In this document: in pieces, positions 33,780 through 42,930 of the stretch
Numbering within the stretch: position 1 is the stretch's first letter
Layout: every line of letters starts with the position of its first letter
Assembly: GCA_021778315.1 (NCBI GenBank)
Contig: JAJYCQ010000003.1
Coordinates: 18,275 to 82,274, forward strand
Length of the DNA: 64,000 nt
Direction: 5' to 3'
DNA from: Acidobacteriota bacterium
GTDB lineage: Bacteria; Acidobacteriota; Terriglobia; Terriglobales; Acidobacteriaceae
The notes under the pieces: model-generated
What the model saw: the letters and a program-made list of their open reading frames with translations, nothing else
Databases searched by the model: none
Told to the model about the DNA's origin: nothing
Position numbers and translations under genes: made by a program

Positions 33780-33980
33780 TTGCTCTTGCCTTAGCTGTTG
33801 CTTTTGCCGTTGCTCTTGTCCTTGCTCTTGCTCTTGCTCTTGCTCTTGTCTTTGCTGTTGCCCACTCTCGCACCCAGCGAAAATCCCGTCATCCTCGAGC
33901 GAAGCGAAGGACCACTGTATTGGCTCTTGCCTTTGCCTTTGCTTTTCTGGCTGTCATCCCGCAGGGATCTGCTTGTGCAG
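33780..33980. repeat. Third TTGC-rich composite repeat
   Basis: Imperfect TTGCTCT/TTGCTTT hexamers (33780-33862), a GTCATCCTCGAGCGAAGCG element (33888-33913), more TTGCCTTT units, then TTCTGGCTGTCATCCCGCAG... with stem ATCCC/GGGAT (33945-33974). Same parts as at 24.4 and 28.5 kb. Confidence 0.75.
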
Positions 33981-34002
33981 TTGCACCAGCTCTCACTCCC
34001 AC

Positions 34003-34386
34003 CTACCTCAGCCCCACCACCACCGCTCGCCCCTCTCCATCGCGAAACTCCACCACCTTCTCACTCATCGACGTAGCCTTCGCCCCCTCGCTCCCCTTCA
34101 GCAGCGTCGCCACATCCGCATCCAGCAGGCACGCCACATACGCCATGCAATGAATCTCCGCCGGAGCTCCCACCCGCTCTCCATGCTGCACCAGCGTCAC
34201 ATACATCGGAACGTTATAGTTCGTCAGCAGCACCTCATTCGACGCGTTGATATACACCTGCGCGCCGCTCTCCTTCGCCCCATCCCGAGCCACACTCCCC
34301 AGCGGATCCCGCACATAAATCCTCTGCCGGTTCCACACCACAAACACCACCGCCACCACCAACACCAGCAAAATTACCTTCCTCAA
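34003..34386 (-). CDS. Membrane-anchored hypothetical protein
   Basis: A 127-residue protein. The TTG at 34386 follows GGGAGG by five bases and begins just before the membrane helix (VILLVLVVAVVFVVWN); an ATG 20 codons upstream lacks a site. The rest is a soluble beta-rich domain (GAQVYINASNEVLLTNYNVP; YVTLVQHGERVG) with several Cys (HCMAYVACLLDAD). The conserved look suggests a small periplasmic domain tethered to the inner membrane. Function unknown. Confidence 0.65.
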   Translation of the reverse strand: MRKVILLVLVVAVVFVVWNRQRIYVRDPLGSVARDGAKESGAQVYINASNEVLLTNYNVPMYVTLVQHGERVGAPAEIHCMAYVACLLDADVATLLKGSEGAKATSMSEKVVEFRDGEGRAVVVGLR

Positions 34387-34471
34387 ATCACCCTCCCAAC
34401 AACCACGAACTCCAATCCACAATTCAAAAACGTTGCGCCCCGCCAAGCCCTCGCCCTGCGTGCAGCAGCAC

Positions 34472-34927
34472 CTACTGGAGAGCCTCGCCCCTGAAGCAAA
34501 CCATCACCTGCTCCATCGCCACCGCAGGATGCACCGGCTTGGCCAGCGACGAAAAGTCATATCCCTCCGCTCTCGCATGCATCACCCCGCCATTCGTCTC
34601 GCAGCTCGAAAACAGCAGCACCTTGCATCCCGGAATCGCCTGCACCACCAGCATCGCCAGCTGCACTCCATCGATCCCGCGAATCCCGACATCGCTCACC
34701 AGCAGCTCTGGACTCACCGCCAGCGCCATCTCCAGCGCGCTCCGGCCATCATACGCCGTCCTCGCCGCAAACCCCGCCCTCCTCAGCAGCGTCGCCATAC
34801 ATTCCGCCACCACCACCTCATCATGCACCACCAGGATCATCCCCCGCCCTCGCCCCTCCGAGTGCATCAAATCCCCCCGAGGAACCTCGACCAGCGGTAC
34901 TACCTCAACCCTCATCGCAACAACCAT
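34472..34927 (-). CDS. Single-domain response regulator, variant acidic pocket
   Basis: A 151-residue receiver protein without output domain. ILVVHDEVVV (about 31-40) replaces the usual DDE/DDD pair by HDE; the phospho-acceptor Asp is in LLVSDVGIRGIDG; a Ser in LLFSSCE and the Lys in SLAKPVHP complete the site. The first 30 residues are an extension; the start could be further in. No kinase gene is adjacent. Confidence 0.8.
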   Translation of the reverse strand: MVVAMRVEVVPLVEVPRGDLMHSEGRGRGMILVVHDEVVVAECMATLLRRAGFAARTAYDGRSALEMALAVSPELLVSDVGIRGIDGVQLAMLVVQAIPGCKVLLFSSCETNGGVMHARAEGYDFSSLAKPVHPAVAMEQVMVCFRGEALQ

Positions 34928-35133
34928 GGCCCTTACCTCTAGTCACACCCTAGGCCTCTCGGGTTGCCACGAGTTAACTCTTTTTTATCTCTTCTTTTCA
35001 CGAATATTCTTCGCCTCCCCCCTCTCCGATCAAACCTCCTCCACGTCACGTCGCATCAAATCTTCCCATGCTTAGCGTCTCGATATCGCGTCATCAGTTT
35101 TGCTTCAACCCTATCTCATACGAAGGAGGCACC

Positions 35134-35427
35134 ATGGAAGGAAGCGACAGTACCCCCCTCGACGGCATGCGTTTCAACTCCATCCTGCAAGCCGACGTCC
35201 CCAAAGGCCGCGAAGGCAAACACAAACGAATCATCACCCAGCTCCTCAGCGACATCGAGAAGCTCCAACAAGGCTCTGCCCTCAAAATCCCCCTCACAGA
35301 TCTACCCGACACCAAAGAAAACATCCGCTCCGCCCTCAGCCGCGCCGCCTCCCAGGCCAAACTCGCCATCGCCACCTCCAGCAACGACCAGTTCCTCTTC
35401 GTCTGGAAGACCAACACGCCACGCTGA
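35134..35427 (+). CDS. Small conserved-looking hypothetical protein
   Basis: A 97-residue soluble, helix-rich basic protein. The ATG at 35134 follows GAAGGAGG by five bases, which decides the start. Sequence: [20 protein letters not shown], then [20 protein letters not shown], ending with [11 protein letters not shown]. It resembles small acidobacterial DNA- or RNA-associated proteins only in general character. The upstream 206 bases probably contain its promoter. Confidence 0.65.
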   Translation: MEGSDSTPLDGMRFNSILQADVPKGREGKHKRIITQLLSDIEKLQQGSALKIPLTDLPDTKENIRSALSRAASQAKLAIATSSNDQFLFVWKTNTPR

Positions 35428-35605
35428 TCCCGCACCACCCCCCAACAACCTGTGCCAACCCCTCGCCCATCCGCACAGAACCTTGTGCCCGGCCAGCGAA
35501 GCCTCTCGCCGTCAGCGCAGGACCCGCGCGTATGCTGTTGAGTGGAGACTTGCGTCGCCCGCACTCCTCGGCGCGTCCAAACTTATTTCTCTCGAAAGGC
35601 CTTCC

Positions 35606-36577
<972 letters not shown>

Positions 36578-36591
36578 CCCCAACAGCGTTA

Positions 36592-36634
36592 TCCCCGGCC
36601 CTCCACGCTCCAAACGGAACGGGAGGGCCGGGGA
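36592..36634. terminator. Bidirectional terminator hairpin
   Basis: A 12-base-pair perfect stem (CCCCGGCCCTCC/GGAGGGCCGGGG) with 17-base loop between convergent cysK and the nitroreductase gene. T tracts are poor, so termination may depend on the stem alone. Confidence 0.65.
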
Positions 36635-36666
36635 CAATCTCCTCCGCGCAGTTCAACGTCTGCACA

Positions 36667-37269
36667 TCAGAAGTGGTTCCGAATCACGACCTGCTCCGCG
36701 CTCAACTGCCCCGGCTTCGGCCACACGTCTCTCGTCTTCTTTCCAATCGCAACGATAAACGAGATCACATGGTCCGCCGGCAGGTGAATCAGCTCCGCCA
36801 CCGCCTTGAAGTCGAACCCATCCATAGGACAGCTATCCAGCCCCAGGTCGCGAGCTGCCAGCATCAGCGTCTGTCCGGCAATCCCGCACGTCCGCATCGC
36901 CTCATCGCGCTGCACCTGCGGCTGGTCCCGGTAGTACCCATCGATCGCTGGCACCATCATGTCGCGCACGGCCTCCGGAGCATGCTCCCACACTTTGGCC
37001 GCGTATTTCTGCCAACTGCCCGTATCCGCGCACAGGATCACCAGCATCGACGCATCCGTGATCTGCGCCTGGTCCCACGCCACCGCGCGAATCTTCTTGC
37101 GCAGCTCCATATCCTCGACCACAACAAACCGCCAGTGCTGAAGGTTGAAGGCTGTAGGAGCCTGCATCGCGAGATCCAGCAGTTCAGCCTGCTGTTCGCC
37201 GGAAATCTTGTACTCGGGATCAAAACTCTTCACCGCACGACGAGTGCGGATTGCTTCTTGGACCTGCAT
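36667..37269 (-). CDS. Nitroreductase-family FMN oxidoreductase
   Basis: A 200-residue flavoprotein. AIRTRRAVKSFDPEYKISGE is the FMN-binding start of the family, followed by QAPTAFNLQHWRFVVVED, the dimer helix and the C-terminal LPADHVISFIVAIGKKTRDV. AAGGAGAAACG precedes the ATG. Members reduce nitro compounds, quinones or flavins with NAD(P)H; the natural substrate is unknown. Convergent with cysK. Confidence 0.87.
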   Translation of the reverse strand: MQVQEAIRTRRAVKSFDPEYKISGEQQAELLDLAMQAPTAFNLQHWRFVVVEDMELRKKIRAVAWDQAQITDASMLVILCADTGSWQKYAAKVWEHAPEAVRDMMVPAIDGYYRDQPQVQRDEAMRTCGIAGQTLMLAARDLGLDSCPMDGFDFKAVAELIHLPADHVISFIVAIGKKTRDVWPKPGQLSAEQVVIRNHF

Positions 37270-37710
37270 CGTTTCTCCTTAATCCAAATCATGTAGCTGT
37301 GGAATGAACACGCCATCACCATGCCTAAGTCGTCATGACAAAGAACCTGACTCATCCCCATCATCAAACGAACTCATCTCAATCAATAGCTGATCCGGGA
37401 TCCAAAGCCAATCACGGACCCGCCACCAGCCTGTGACCTCATAGCAGCCACCCTCTCCAGGACAGCTTGGCTAAGCGATGGCCTCACGTTGGATGTTCCT
37501 GCAGCGGCCAAAGTTTCTAGCCTCAAACAATCAACCCTCCGCACCGCCCGTCCCCCAAACTTCTGCCAAGTTCCGCCACCGACCACGCGCCACCGGGTAC
37601 CCCACCTTCGCGACAGCCTCATCGTCGCTAAGGTGGGCCTGCGCAGGGCTCCACGCCGGGCACCCCCACCTCTCCACCGCACTTACATCCCGTCATCCTG
37701 AGCGAAGCCG

Positions 37711-37757
37711 GGTGCCCCATTCATGGCGCTTTTGCCATGGGTGGGGTTGCGAACGCC
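37711..37757. repeat. GGTGCCCCATTCATGGCG element, copy 1
   Basis: 47 bases with internal stem ATGGC/GCCAT, ending TGCGAACGCCC. A near-identical copy lies at 38426-38473 in the same orientation; loops differ (GCTTTT against GCTCTCT) while stems are kept. Confidence 0.8.
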
Positions 37758-37994
37758 CCTCCCACCGCAAACCTCAAACGACGCCCCCACAACAACCTCT
37801 TCGCTTTAGACTCCCTCCTCCAACCGTCACGCCGCTTTGAAGGGGCGGGGCTTCAGCCCCGCCATCAACACCCCACCGTACCCGGGCTTCAGCCCCCGAG
37901 GTAACGCATCCACCCCCAACGAAACATCTCCCACCCAAACCACCCCCGCCTGTCTCCGCCCCAACCAAACACACGGTCCTCCTGAGAATTTCAA

Positions 37995-38080
37995 GGGCCA
38001 ACGGCCCGACACATCACAGCCTAGGCCGCAGGCCTAGGTCCCCATCACCCAACCCCCAAAGGGCTGAAGGCCCGACCCAT
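37995..38080. repeat. 88-base composite palindrome unit, copy 1
   Basis: Order: GGGCCAACGGCC, CCTAGGCC-GCA-GGCCTAGG, spacer, GGGCTGAAGGCCC. A second copy with the same order lies at 38310-38399, with CCTAGGCC-GAA-GGCCTAGG. About 315 bases separate the copies. Confidence 0.8.
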
Positions 38081-38309
38081 AAGTGCGCCCACCAATCCGC
38101 ACTCACGCCCAGCAACGCGCCTCATCCGACCCTCCACCCACCACAACCCCGTCATCCTGAGCGCAGCCTCTCGCGCATTTGCGAGAGGCGCAGCCGAAGG
38201 ACCCGCCACCAAGCCCGCACCACCCACACTCTTCCTCATTTCAAACCACAAATCCACCCCCTCTCTCCCCAAATCACAGCCAACAATCTGCGCGTCAAAC
38301 CCACCCCCA

Positions 38310-38399
38310 AAGGGCCAACGGCCTGCCCCATCACAGCCTAGGCCGAAGGCCTAGGTCCCCGAACACTCCACCCCCAGAGGGCTGAAGGCCCGACACATA
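38310..38399. repeat. 88-base composite palindrome unit, copy 2
   Basis: Second copy of the unit at 37995-38080. Stems are conserved, while the spacer between the second and third palindrome differs, which suggests selection or mechanism acting on the palindromes. Confidence 0.8.
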
Positions 38400-38595
38400 G
38401 GCGCGCCCAAACTCCAACCCAACCAGGTGCCCCCTTCATGGCGCTCTCTGCCATGGGTGGGGTGCGAACGCCCATGGCCTTGCATCTGACGACAACTTTT
38501 GCCAACTGGCCGAAACGCCGACTTTCAGACAAAGTCGGCGATCAAGTGACGATCAATCAACACAACGGCGTTTATCGTTAGTTGAAGAGGTTACG

Positions 38596-39264
38596 ATGTA
38601 CACCCCAATCGCCAACCGGGAGGATAATCCCGGCACGCTCAAAGCCTTCATGCGAGAGAATCCATTCTGCTCGCTCGTCACGATGACCAAAGCCGGGCTC
38701 ATAGCAACACATCTTCCTACCGTTTTACGCGAGACCGGCGATGGATTCGGTGTTCTGCAAGGGCACGTGGCACGAGGCAACTCGCAGTGGCGCGAATTCT
38801 CGCCGGATGTCGAGGCCATGGCGATCTTTACCGGTCCACAGCACTACATCTCGGCAAACTGGTATCCGGGAAAACAGACGCACGGTGAAGAAGTTCCAAC
38901 GTGGAACTATGTCGCTGTTCACGCTTACGGTCAATTGCGGTCCGTCGAAGACCCGCAATGGATCATCGACCACGTCAGTTCGTTGACGGACCAGGCGGAG
39001 ATCATCTCGCCCGTTCCGTGGAAGGTTTCCGACGCACCACCGGAGTTCATCTTGAAGATGGCACGGGCGATCGTTGGTCTGGAGCTGGAAATCACCAGAG
39101 TTCAGGGGCGTTGGAAGGCCAGCCAGAATCGCGAAGAGAACGAGGCGGATTCCGTGATGACAGCGCTCGATCAACTCGGCACGCCCGCAAGCGCGGCTAT
39201 GCGCGATCTAATCGATGAGCGACGTCCACGTCCAGGACGACCCAGCGGATCTACTTCGCGGTAG
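38596..39264 (+). CDS. PaiB-type FMN-binding regulator
   Basis: A 222-residue protein of the FMN_bind_2/PaiB family, which resemble flavin-binding split-barrel proteins and act as negative regulators in Bacillus. Typical parts: MYTPIANREDNPGTLKAFMR, NPFCSLVTMTKAGLIATHLP, GHVARGNSQWREF, FTGPQHYISANWYPGKQ and VPTWNYVAVHAYG. Codon use is balanced and less C-biased than neighbouring host genes, hinting at acquisition. Its end overlaps the lysE remnant on the other strand. Confidence 0.88.
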   Translation: MYTPIANREDNPGTLKAFMRENPFCSLVTMTKAGLIATHLPTVLRETGDGFGVLQGHVARGNSQWREFSPDVEAMAIFTGPQHYISANWYPGKQTHGEEVPTWNYVAVHAYGQLRSVEDPQWIIDHVSSLTDQAEIISPVPWKVSDAPPEFILKMARAIVGLELEITRVQGRWKASQNREENEADSVMTALDQLGTPASAAMRDLIDERRPRPGRPSGSTSR

Positions 39265-39631
39265 CTACGTAAACGCCCAAACCGATCATCCCTGCGCCCG
39301 ACGCGGTTCGCTGCCTGCGCGTGAAGTTCGGATTGTCTCGCAGTTTGTGGGCGATGGCTCCTGCCAAGAAAGCCACGATCAGGTCGGCAAGCGTGTTCAA
39401 CCCCACAGAGATGCTCCCAAGGACCAGAAACTGGAGAACAATGTGACCACGTGAAGCCGAGACGAACTGCGGGATGAACGAGAGGAAAAATAAGGCCGTC
39501 TTTGGATTCAGAACTTCCGTCCAGATACCTTGCAGGAAGTGTCCATTTAATCTGTCATTGCAGTATCTCAGACCAAAACAATGTTGCAGGCGTCGCCTGT
39601 ACGTAGCGTCGGTATCGATAAGTCGGCTCAT
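39251..39631 (-). pseudogene. LysE/RhtB-family exporter remnant
   Basis: The frame codes for the C-terminal half of a LysE-type amino-acid exporter: QGIWTEVLNPKTALFFLSFI, then HIVLQFLVLGSISVGLNTLA and a last membrane helix with GMIGLGVYVATAK. Full-length proteins are about 205 residues; here only about 95 match and the first 30 residues ([15 protein letters not shown]...) are unrelated. The N-terminal three membrane helices are missing, with no candidate upstream, so it is a truncated gene. Confidence 0.75.
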
Positions 39632-39676
39632 CGGAAGTCACCCCCCCCCACCCCCCGCGCTATCATCAACCCAGCC

Positions 39677-40438
39677 ATGAACCTCTTCCAATCCATCCGC
39701 GAAGACATCCGCACCGTCCTCGAGCGCGATCCCGCCGCCACCTCCCGGCTCATGGTCATCCTCTGCTACCCCGGCCTCCACGCCGTCTGGGCCCACCACA
39801 TCCAGCACTGGCTCTGGTGCCATAACTTCAAGCTCCTCGCCCGCCTCTGCTCCCAGGTCACCCGCTTCTACACCGGAATCGAAATCCATCCCGGTGCCCA
39901 GATCGGCCGCCGCCTCTTCATCGACCACGGCATGGGAGTCGTCATCGGCGAAACCGCCATCCTCGGCAACGACATTACCCTCTACCAGAACGTCACCCTC
40001 GGCGGCACCGGCAAAGCCTGCGGCAAACGCCACCCCACCCTCCGCGACGGCGTCTTCGTCGGCAACAACGCCAACATCCTCGGCAACATCATCATCGGCG
40101 AACGAGCCCGCGTCGGTGCCGGCTCCGTCGTCCTCCGCGACGTCCCACCCGACTCCACCGTCGTCGGCGTCCCCGCCCACATCGTCTACCAGCAGGGCAA
40201 GCGAGTCCTCATCACCGACCCCCGCGAAATCAACGACCCCCTCTCCGACATCCTCATCGCCCTCGGCGACGAACTCACCTCTCTCAAAACCCGAGTCGAG
40301 AGGCTAGACGGAGAACTCCAGCAAGCCGTCCGCCAGGAGCCCGCCCAGGCCCTCGTCTCCGAACAGCAGGAGAGCGCCCAGTACCGCTCCGAGCAGCTCG
40401 ACCGCTCCGATTTCATGACCATGGGAGAGGGAATTTAG
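39677..40438 (+). CDS. cysE: Serine O-acetyltransferase
   Basis: A 253-residue enzyme that makes O-acetylserine for cysK. N-terminal helical part ([19 protein letters not shown]), then left-handed beta-helix hexapeptides ([20 protein letters not shown]; catalytic His in [24 protein letters not shown]). It carries an extra C-terminal helical tail of about 60 residues ([19 protein letters not shown]), possibly coiled coil. The start is the ATG at 39677; a poly-C tract (9 and 6 C) lies 20-35 bases upstream. Confidence 0.92.
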   Translation: MNLFQSIREDIRTVLERDPAATSRLMVILCYPGLHAVWAHHIQHWLWCHNFKLLARLCSQVTRFYTGIEIHPGAQIGRRLFIDHGMGVVIGETAILGNDITLYQNVTLGGTGKACGKRHPTLRDGVFVGNNANILGNIIIGERARVGAGSVVLRDVPPDSTVVGVPAHIVYQQGKRVLITDPREINDPLSDILIALGDELTSLKTRVERLDGELQQAVRQEPAQALVSEQQESAQYRSEQLDRSDFMTMGEGI

Positions 40439-40647
40439 CCCCCGCAACCCCAACCTTCCCTCAGTCACGCCACTTGCAGCCCCAGCCACCCCGGAATCTG
40501 TTCAAAAACCCACACATTCACAGGCTTCCGTGTAATAGCGCACAATCCCCACCCTTAAATAGTCATGACCCACTCACCATGCGTATCGCTGGCGAGCGGG
40601 CCATTCTGAATTCAGTCTTCCCTGCTAACCCTCGGGTTATGAGGTAC

Positions 40648-41310
40648 CTAAGGCTTCGAGGGAGTCGAGGACGATGCCGTTACTTCTGTCCGCGGCAACA
40701 CACTCGCCGGCAAAGGTGGCGGCGGCACTACATGTGCCTCCCGATCCCTCTCCGCAGGAGCAGAAAGCGGCCAAACATATGGAGAATCAGCAACATCGCC
40801 GAACCCCATCCGAGGATATCGACCCACAGCCATCGCGCTGTGATCTACCCGGACATACACGTCCGTAGATTTACCCTTGTTTTTAGCCAGCAAACTATCC
40901 TTGCTGCTCAGCTCAAACGTGTGCCCACCCGCAACAAAGGTAAGCGTCTTTCCATCGAAGGCATTCGCTACCCTCTCCGCATCCGCAATCGGTGCCCGTG
41001 AAACTACAGCCGTTCCCATGCCAGGAACAAAGAAATAAAGGTAGCCGACACGCTGAATGTCATAGTTTAACTGGACTTTTGCGACCATTCCGTCGATCGT
41101 CAAAATTCCTTCACGCACCTGAGCTGTGATCAGGCGATCGGGCAAACCATCATGAAACCTTGCATTCGATGCAACAGTTGAGTTACTGGGGCTGGACGTT
41201 GTTGACATAGAAACAGGCGTTGCTCGCACCTGCTCCTGGCATGCAGCGGCCAATGGTAAAGCCGTAGCTAAGATCAACACTATAGAAACTCTGGGAGAAA
41301 AGTGATACAT
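40648..41310 (-). CDS. Secreted hypothetical protein
   Basis: A 220-residue exported protein. The ATG at 41310 has GGAGG five bases upstream, so MYHFSPRVSIVLILATALPL begins the signal peptide; cleavage or a lipobox-like site lies around AAACQE (Cys about 24). The mature part includes a Ser/Thr linker, then a beta-rich domain (LTFVAGGHTFELSSKDSLLA; VYVRVDHSAMAVGRYP), and a Pro-rich tail (HVVPPPPLPASV). Function unknown. Confidence 0.7.
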   Translation of the reverse strand: MYHFSPRVSIVLILATALPLAAACQEQVRATPVSMSTTSSPSNSTVASNARFHDGLPDRLITAQVREGILTIDGMVAKVQLNYDIQRVGYLYFFVPGMGTAVVSRAPIADAERVANAFDGKTLTFVAGGHTFELSSKDSLLAKNKGKSTDVYVRVDHSAMAVGRYPRMGFGDVADSPYVWPLSAPAERDREAHVVPPPPLPASVLPRTEVTASSSTPSKP

Positions 41311-41780
41311 GGGTGCCTCCAAACCGACGTCTCGTCGTACGTCGACCTATTCATTACTATCCCACTATCTAAAAGACTTGTGGGCAAAATCATCGCAAAG
41401 ATCAAACAACAATCTGTGTAAAAGTTGTAGATAAAAACAGGGGTATAATTCTACGGCCAAAATACTAGCCCTTGGATTCTACATAGTCAACCCTGAACTT
41501 CGGGCTGATTTCGGGTAGCGACTCGCTACTCCTATTGGCTCAGCAGGGCTAACTATGCATTGGGTGTATACCCCGTGAATCAATAGAAATTTGGCGTTGT
41601 ACGAAGCAACTGCATTGATTGGTCACGAATCGGCCAAAATGGATGTGCGTCCCAAGACTGGAGCTTCGCTCCCTCACGGATACCGGCCTTCCGGGAGCGA
41701 GTGGAGTCATGAACTGGTCTCCATTACTCAGACGTGCCGTTGCGGTGAGAGGTTGTCTCGATGCCTGCACAAGGCATCTG
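41311..41780. other. 470-base gap at base-composition switch, origin candidate
   Basis: No gene is supported. The segment 41340-41470 is AT-rich for this genome and contains TGTAGATAA (41426-41434) and TGTGTAAAA (41415-41423), each one mismatch from the DnaA-box pattern TGTGNATAA. It lies where plus-strand bias changes from C>G to G>C. A short motif TTGGGTGTATA (41560-41570) also occurs at 21990-22000. Confidence 0.35.
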
Positions 41781-42833
41781 TCAGCCGGGCTGGGATGTTC
41801 CCGGGGCCAATCGCGGTAACAATCTTCCAACACTCGCACCCAGCAACTCGATGCCGTGAAGCATACGAGCGTGAGGCAACGGGCCCCCACTCATCATGAG
41901 AGTGATCCGCGAGACGCCGCCGAGCACATCGCTAACGCGAACCATTTTCCTCGCGACGGTCTCTGGGTTGCCGACGAAGAGGGCTCCGTCCTCGGAACGC
42001 TGGGCATCGAAGGCCGCTCGGGTTGTCGGCGGCCAACCTCGCTCGCGGCCGATGCGGGTGAAGGTGGTGGAATAGGCTGGCCAGAGCACATCTGCGGCCT
42101 CTTGCGTCGTGTCGGCGAGGAAGCCGATGGCATGGACCGCTACGTCGAGGGCTTCGGGAGCGTGGCCCGCGCGACGACCGGCTTCGCGGTAAACATCAAT
42201 CATGGGGCGGAAGCGATGCGGCTGGCCACCGATGATCGCGACGGTCAGAGGCAGTCCCAGAGCGCCCGCACGAGCGAAGGACTGTGGTGTTCCTCCGACG
42301 CCTATGCGGATGGGAAGGCGCGGCTGCAGCGGTCGCGGCCACACTCCTTGCCCAGTGAGCGATGGGCGGTGTTTGCCTTCCCAGCTGACCCTGGTCTGCT
42401 CGCGGAGCTCGAGCAGGAGGTCGAGTTTCTCGGCGAAGAGTTCGTCGTAGTGCCTGGTGTCGTAGCCGAAGAGCGGATAGGACTCGATGAAGGAGCCGCG
42501 ACCCACGATGATCTCTGCACGCCCCTGCGAGATGAGGTCGAGCGTGGCGAAATCTTGGAAGACTCGGACGGGATCGTCGGAGCTGACCACCGTCACAGCT
42601 GACGTAAGGCGGATGTTCTGTGTGCGAGCGGCCGCCGCGGCGAGGAGCACTGCCGGCGACGAGGCGATGTACTCTTCGCGGTGATGTTCGCCGATGCCGT
42701 AGACATCGACTCCGACGCGATCGGCTAGCTCGATCTCCTCGAGCAAGTCGCGGACTCGCTCGGCGCCGAGTTCACCGGGCGAACGGCCTGAACCCACAAT
42801 CGTCTCCACAAAGCTGTCAATGCCGATCTGCAT
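41781..42833 (-). CDS. LLM-class flavin-dependent oxidoreductase
   Basis: A 350-residue luciferase-like TIM-barrel enzyme using reduced FMN/F420. Family features: MQIGIDSFVETIVG start, RVGVDVYGIGEHHREEYIAS, TSAVTVVSSDDPVRVFQDFA, GRAEIIVGRGSF, and RIGVGGTPQSFARAGALGLP. The ATG at 42833 is chosen as the first Met at the conserved strand; an earlier TTG is possible. No ribosome site is clear. It stands divergent to ychF. Substrate unknown. Confidence 0.86.
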   Translation of the reverse strand: MQIGIDSFVETIVGSGRSPGELGAERVRDLLEEIELADRVGVDVYGIGEHHREEYIASSPAVLLAAAAARTQNIRLTSAVTVVSSDDPVRVFQDFATLDLISQGRAEIIVGRGSFIESYPLFGYDTRHYDELFAEKLDLLLELREQTRVSWEGKHRPSLTGQGVWPRPLQPRLPIRIGVGGTPQSFARAGALGLPLTVAIIGGQPHRFRPMIDVYREAGRRAGHAPEALDVAVHAIGFLADTTQEAADVLWPAYSTTFTRIGRERGWPPTTRAAFDAQRSEDGALFVGNPETVARKMVRVSDVLGGVSRITLMMSGGPLPHARMLHGIELLGASVGRLLPRLAPGTSQPG

Positions 42834-42930
42834 GGTGGATTCGATGAGGGAGGGCAAGCGGAGGACTCAGGTGAGGCTGCAGCGATGCGGCGCGCATGTT
42901 CCAATAGAGATGAAAAGGAATCTCTGAACT

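Larger units (their letters stand above)
37270..38595. other. 1.3 kb gene-free gap rich in palindromic repeats
   Basis: I see no convincing gene. Open frames here follow the repeat pattern. The gap contains at least three repeat families: GTGCCCC..TTCATGGCG elements, GGGGCTTCAGCCCC palindromes (37848-37910) and a duplicated 88-base unit. The last 110 bases are less GC-rich and lead to the paiB gene. Confidence 0.7.

Noticed and set aside
34964..35605. N-terminal extension of cysK
   Set aside because: Overlaps a well-supported 97-residue gene in another frame and has no similarity to cysteine synthases; homology begins at 35606.
37383..37682. Arg/Gly-rich leftward frame in the repeat gap
   Set aside because: Composition follows the repeats, no ribosome site, no similarity recognised.
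41549..41890. Leftward and rightward frames overlapping the end of the LLM gene
   Set aside because: They lack ribosome sites, overlap a real gene or the AT-rich gap and show no recognisable domain.
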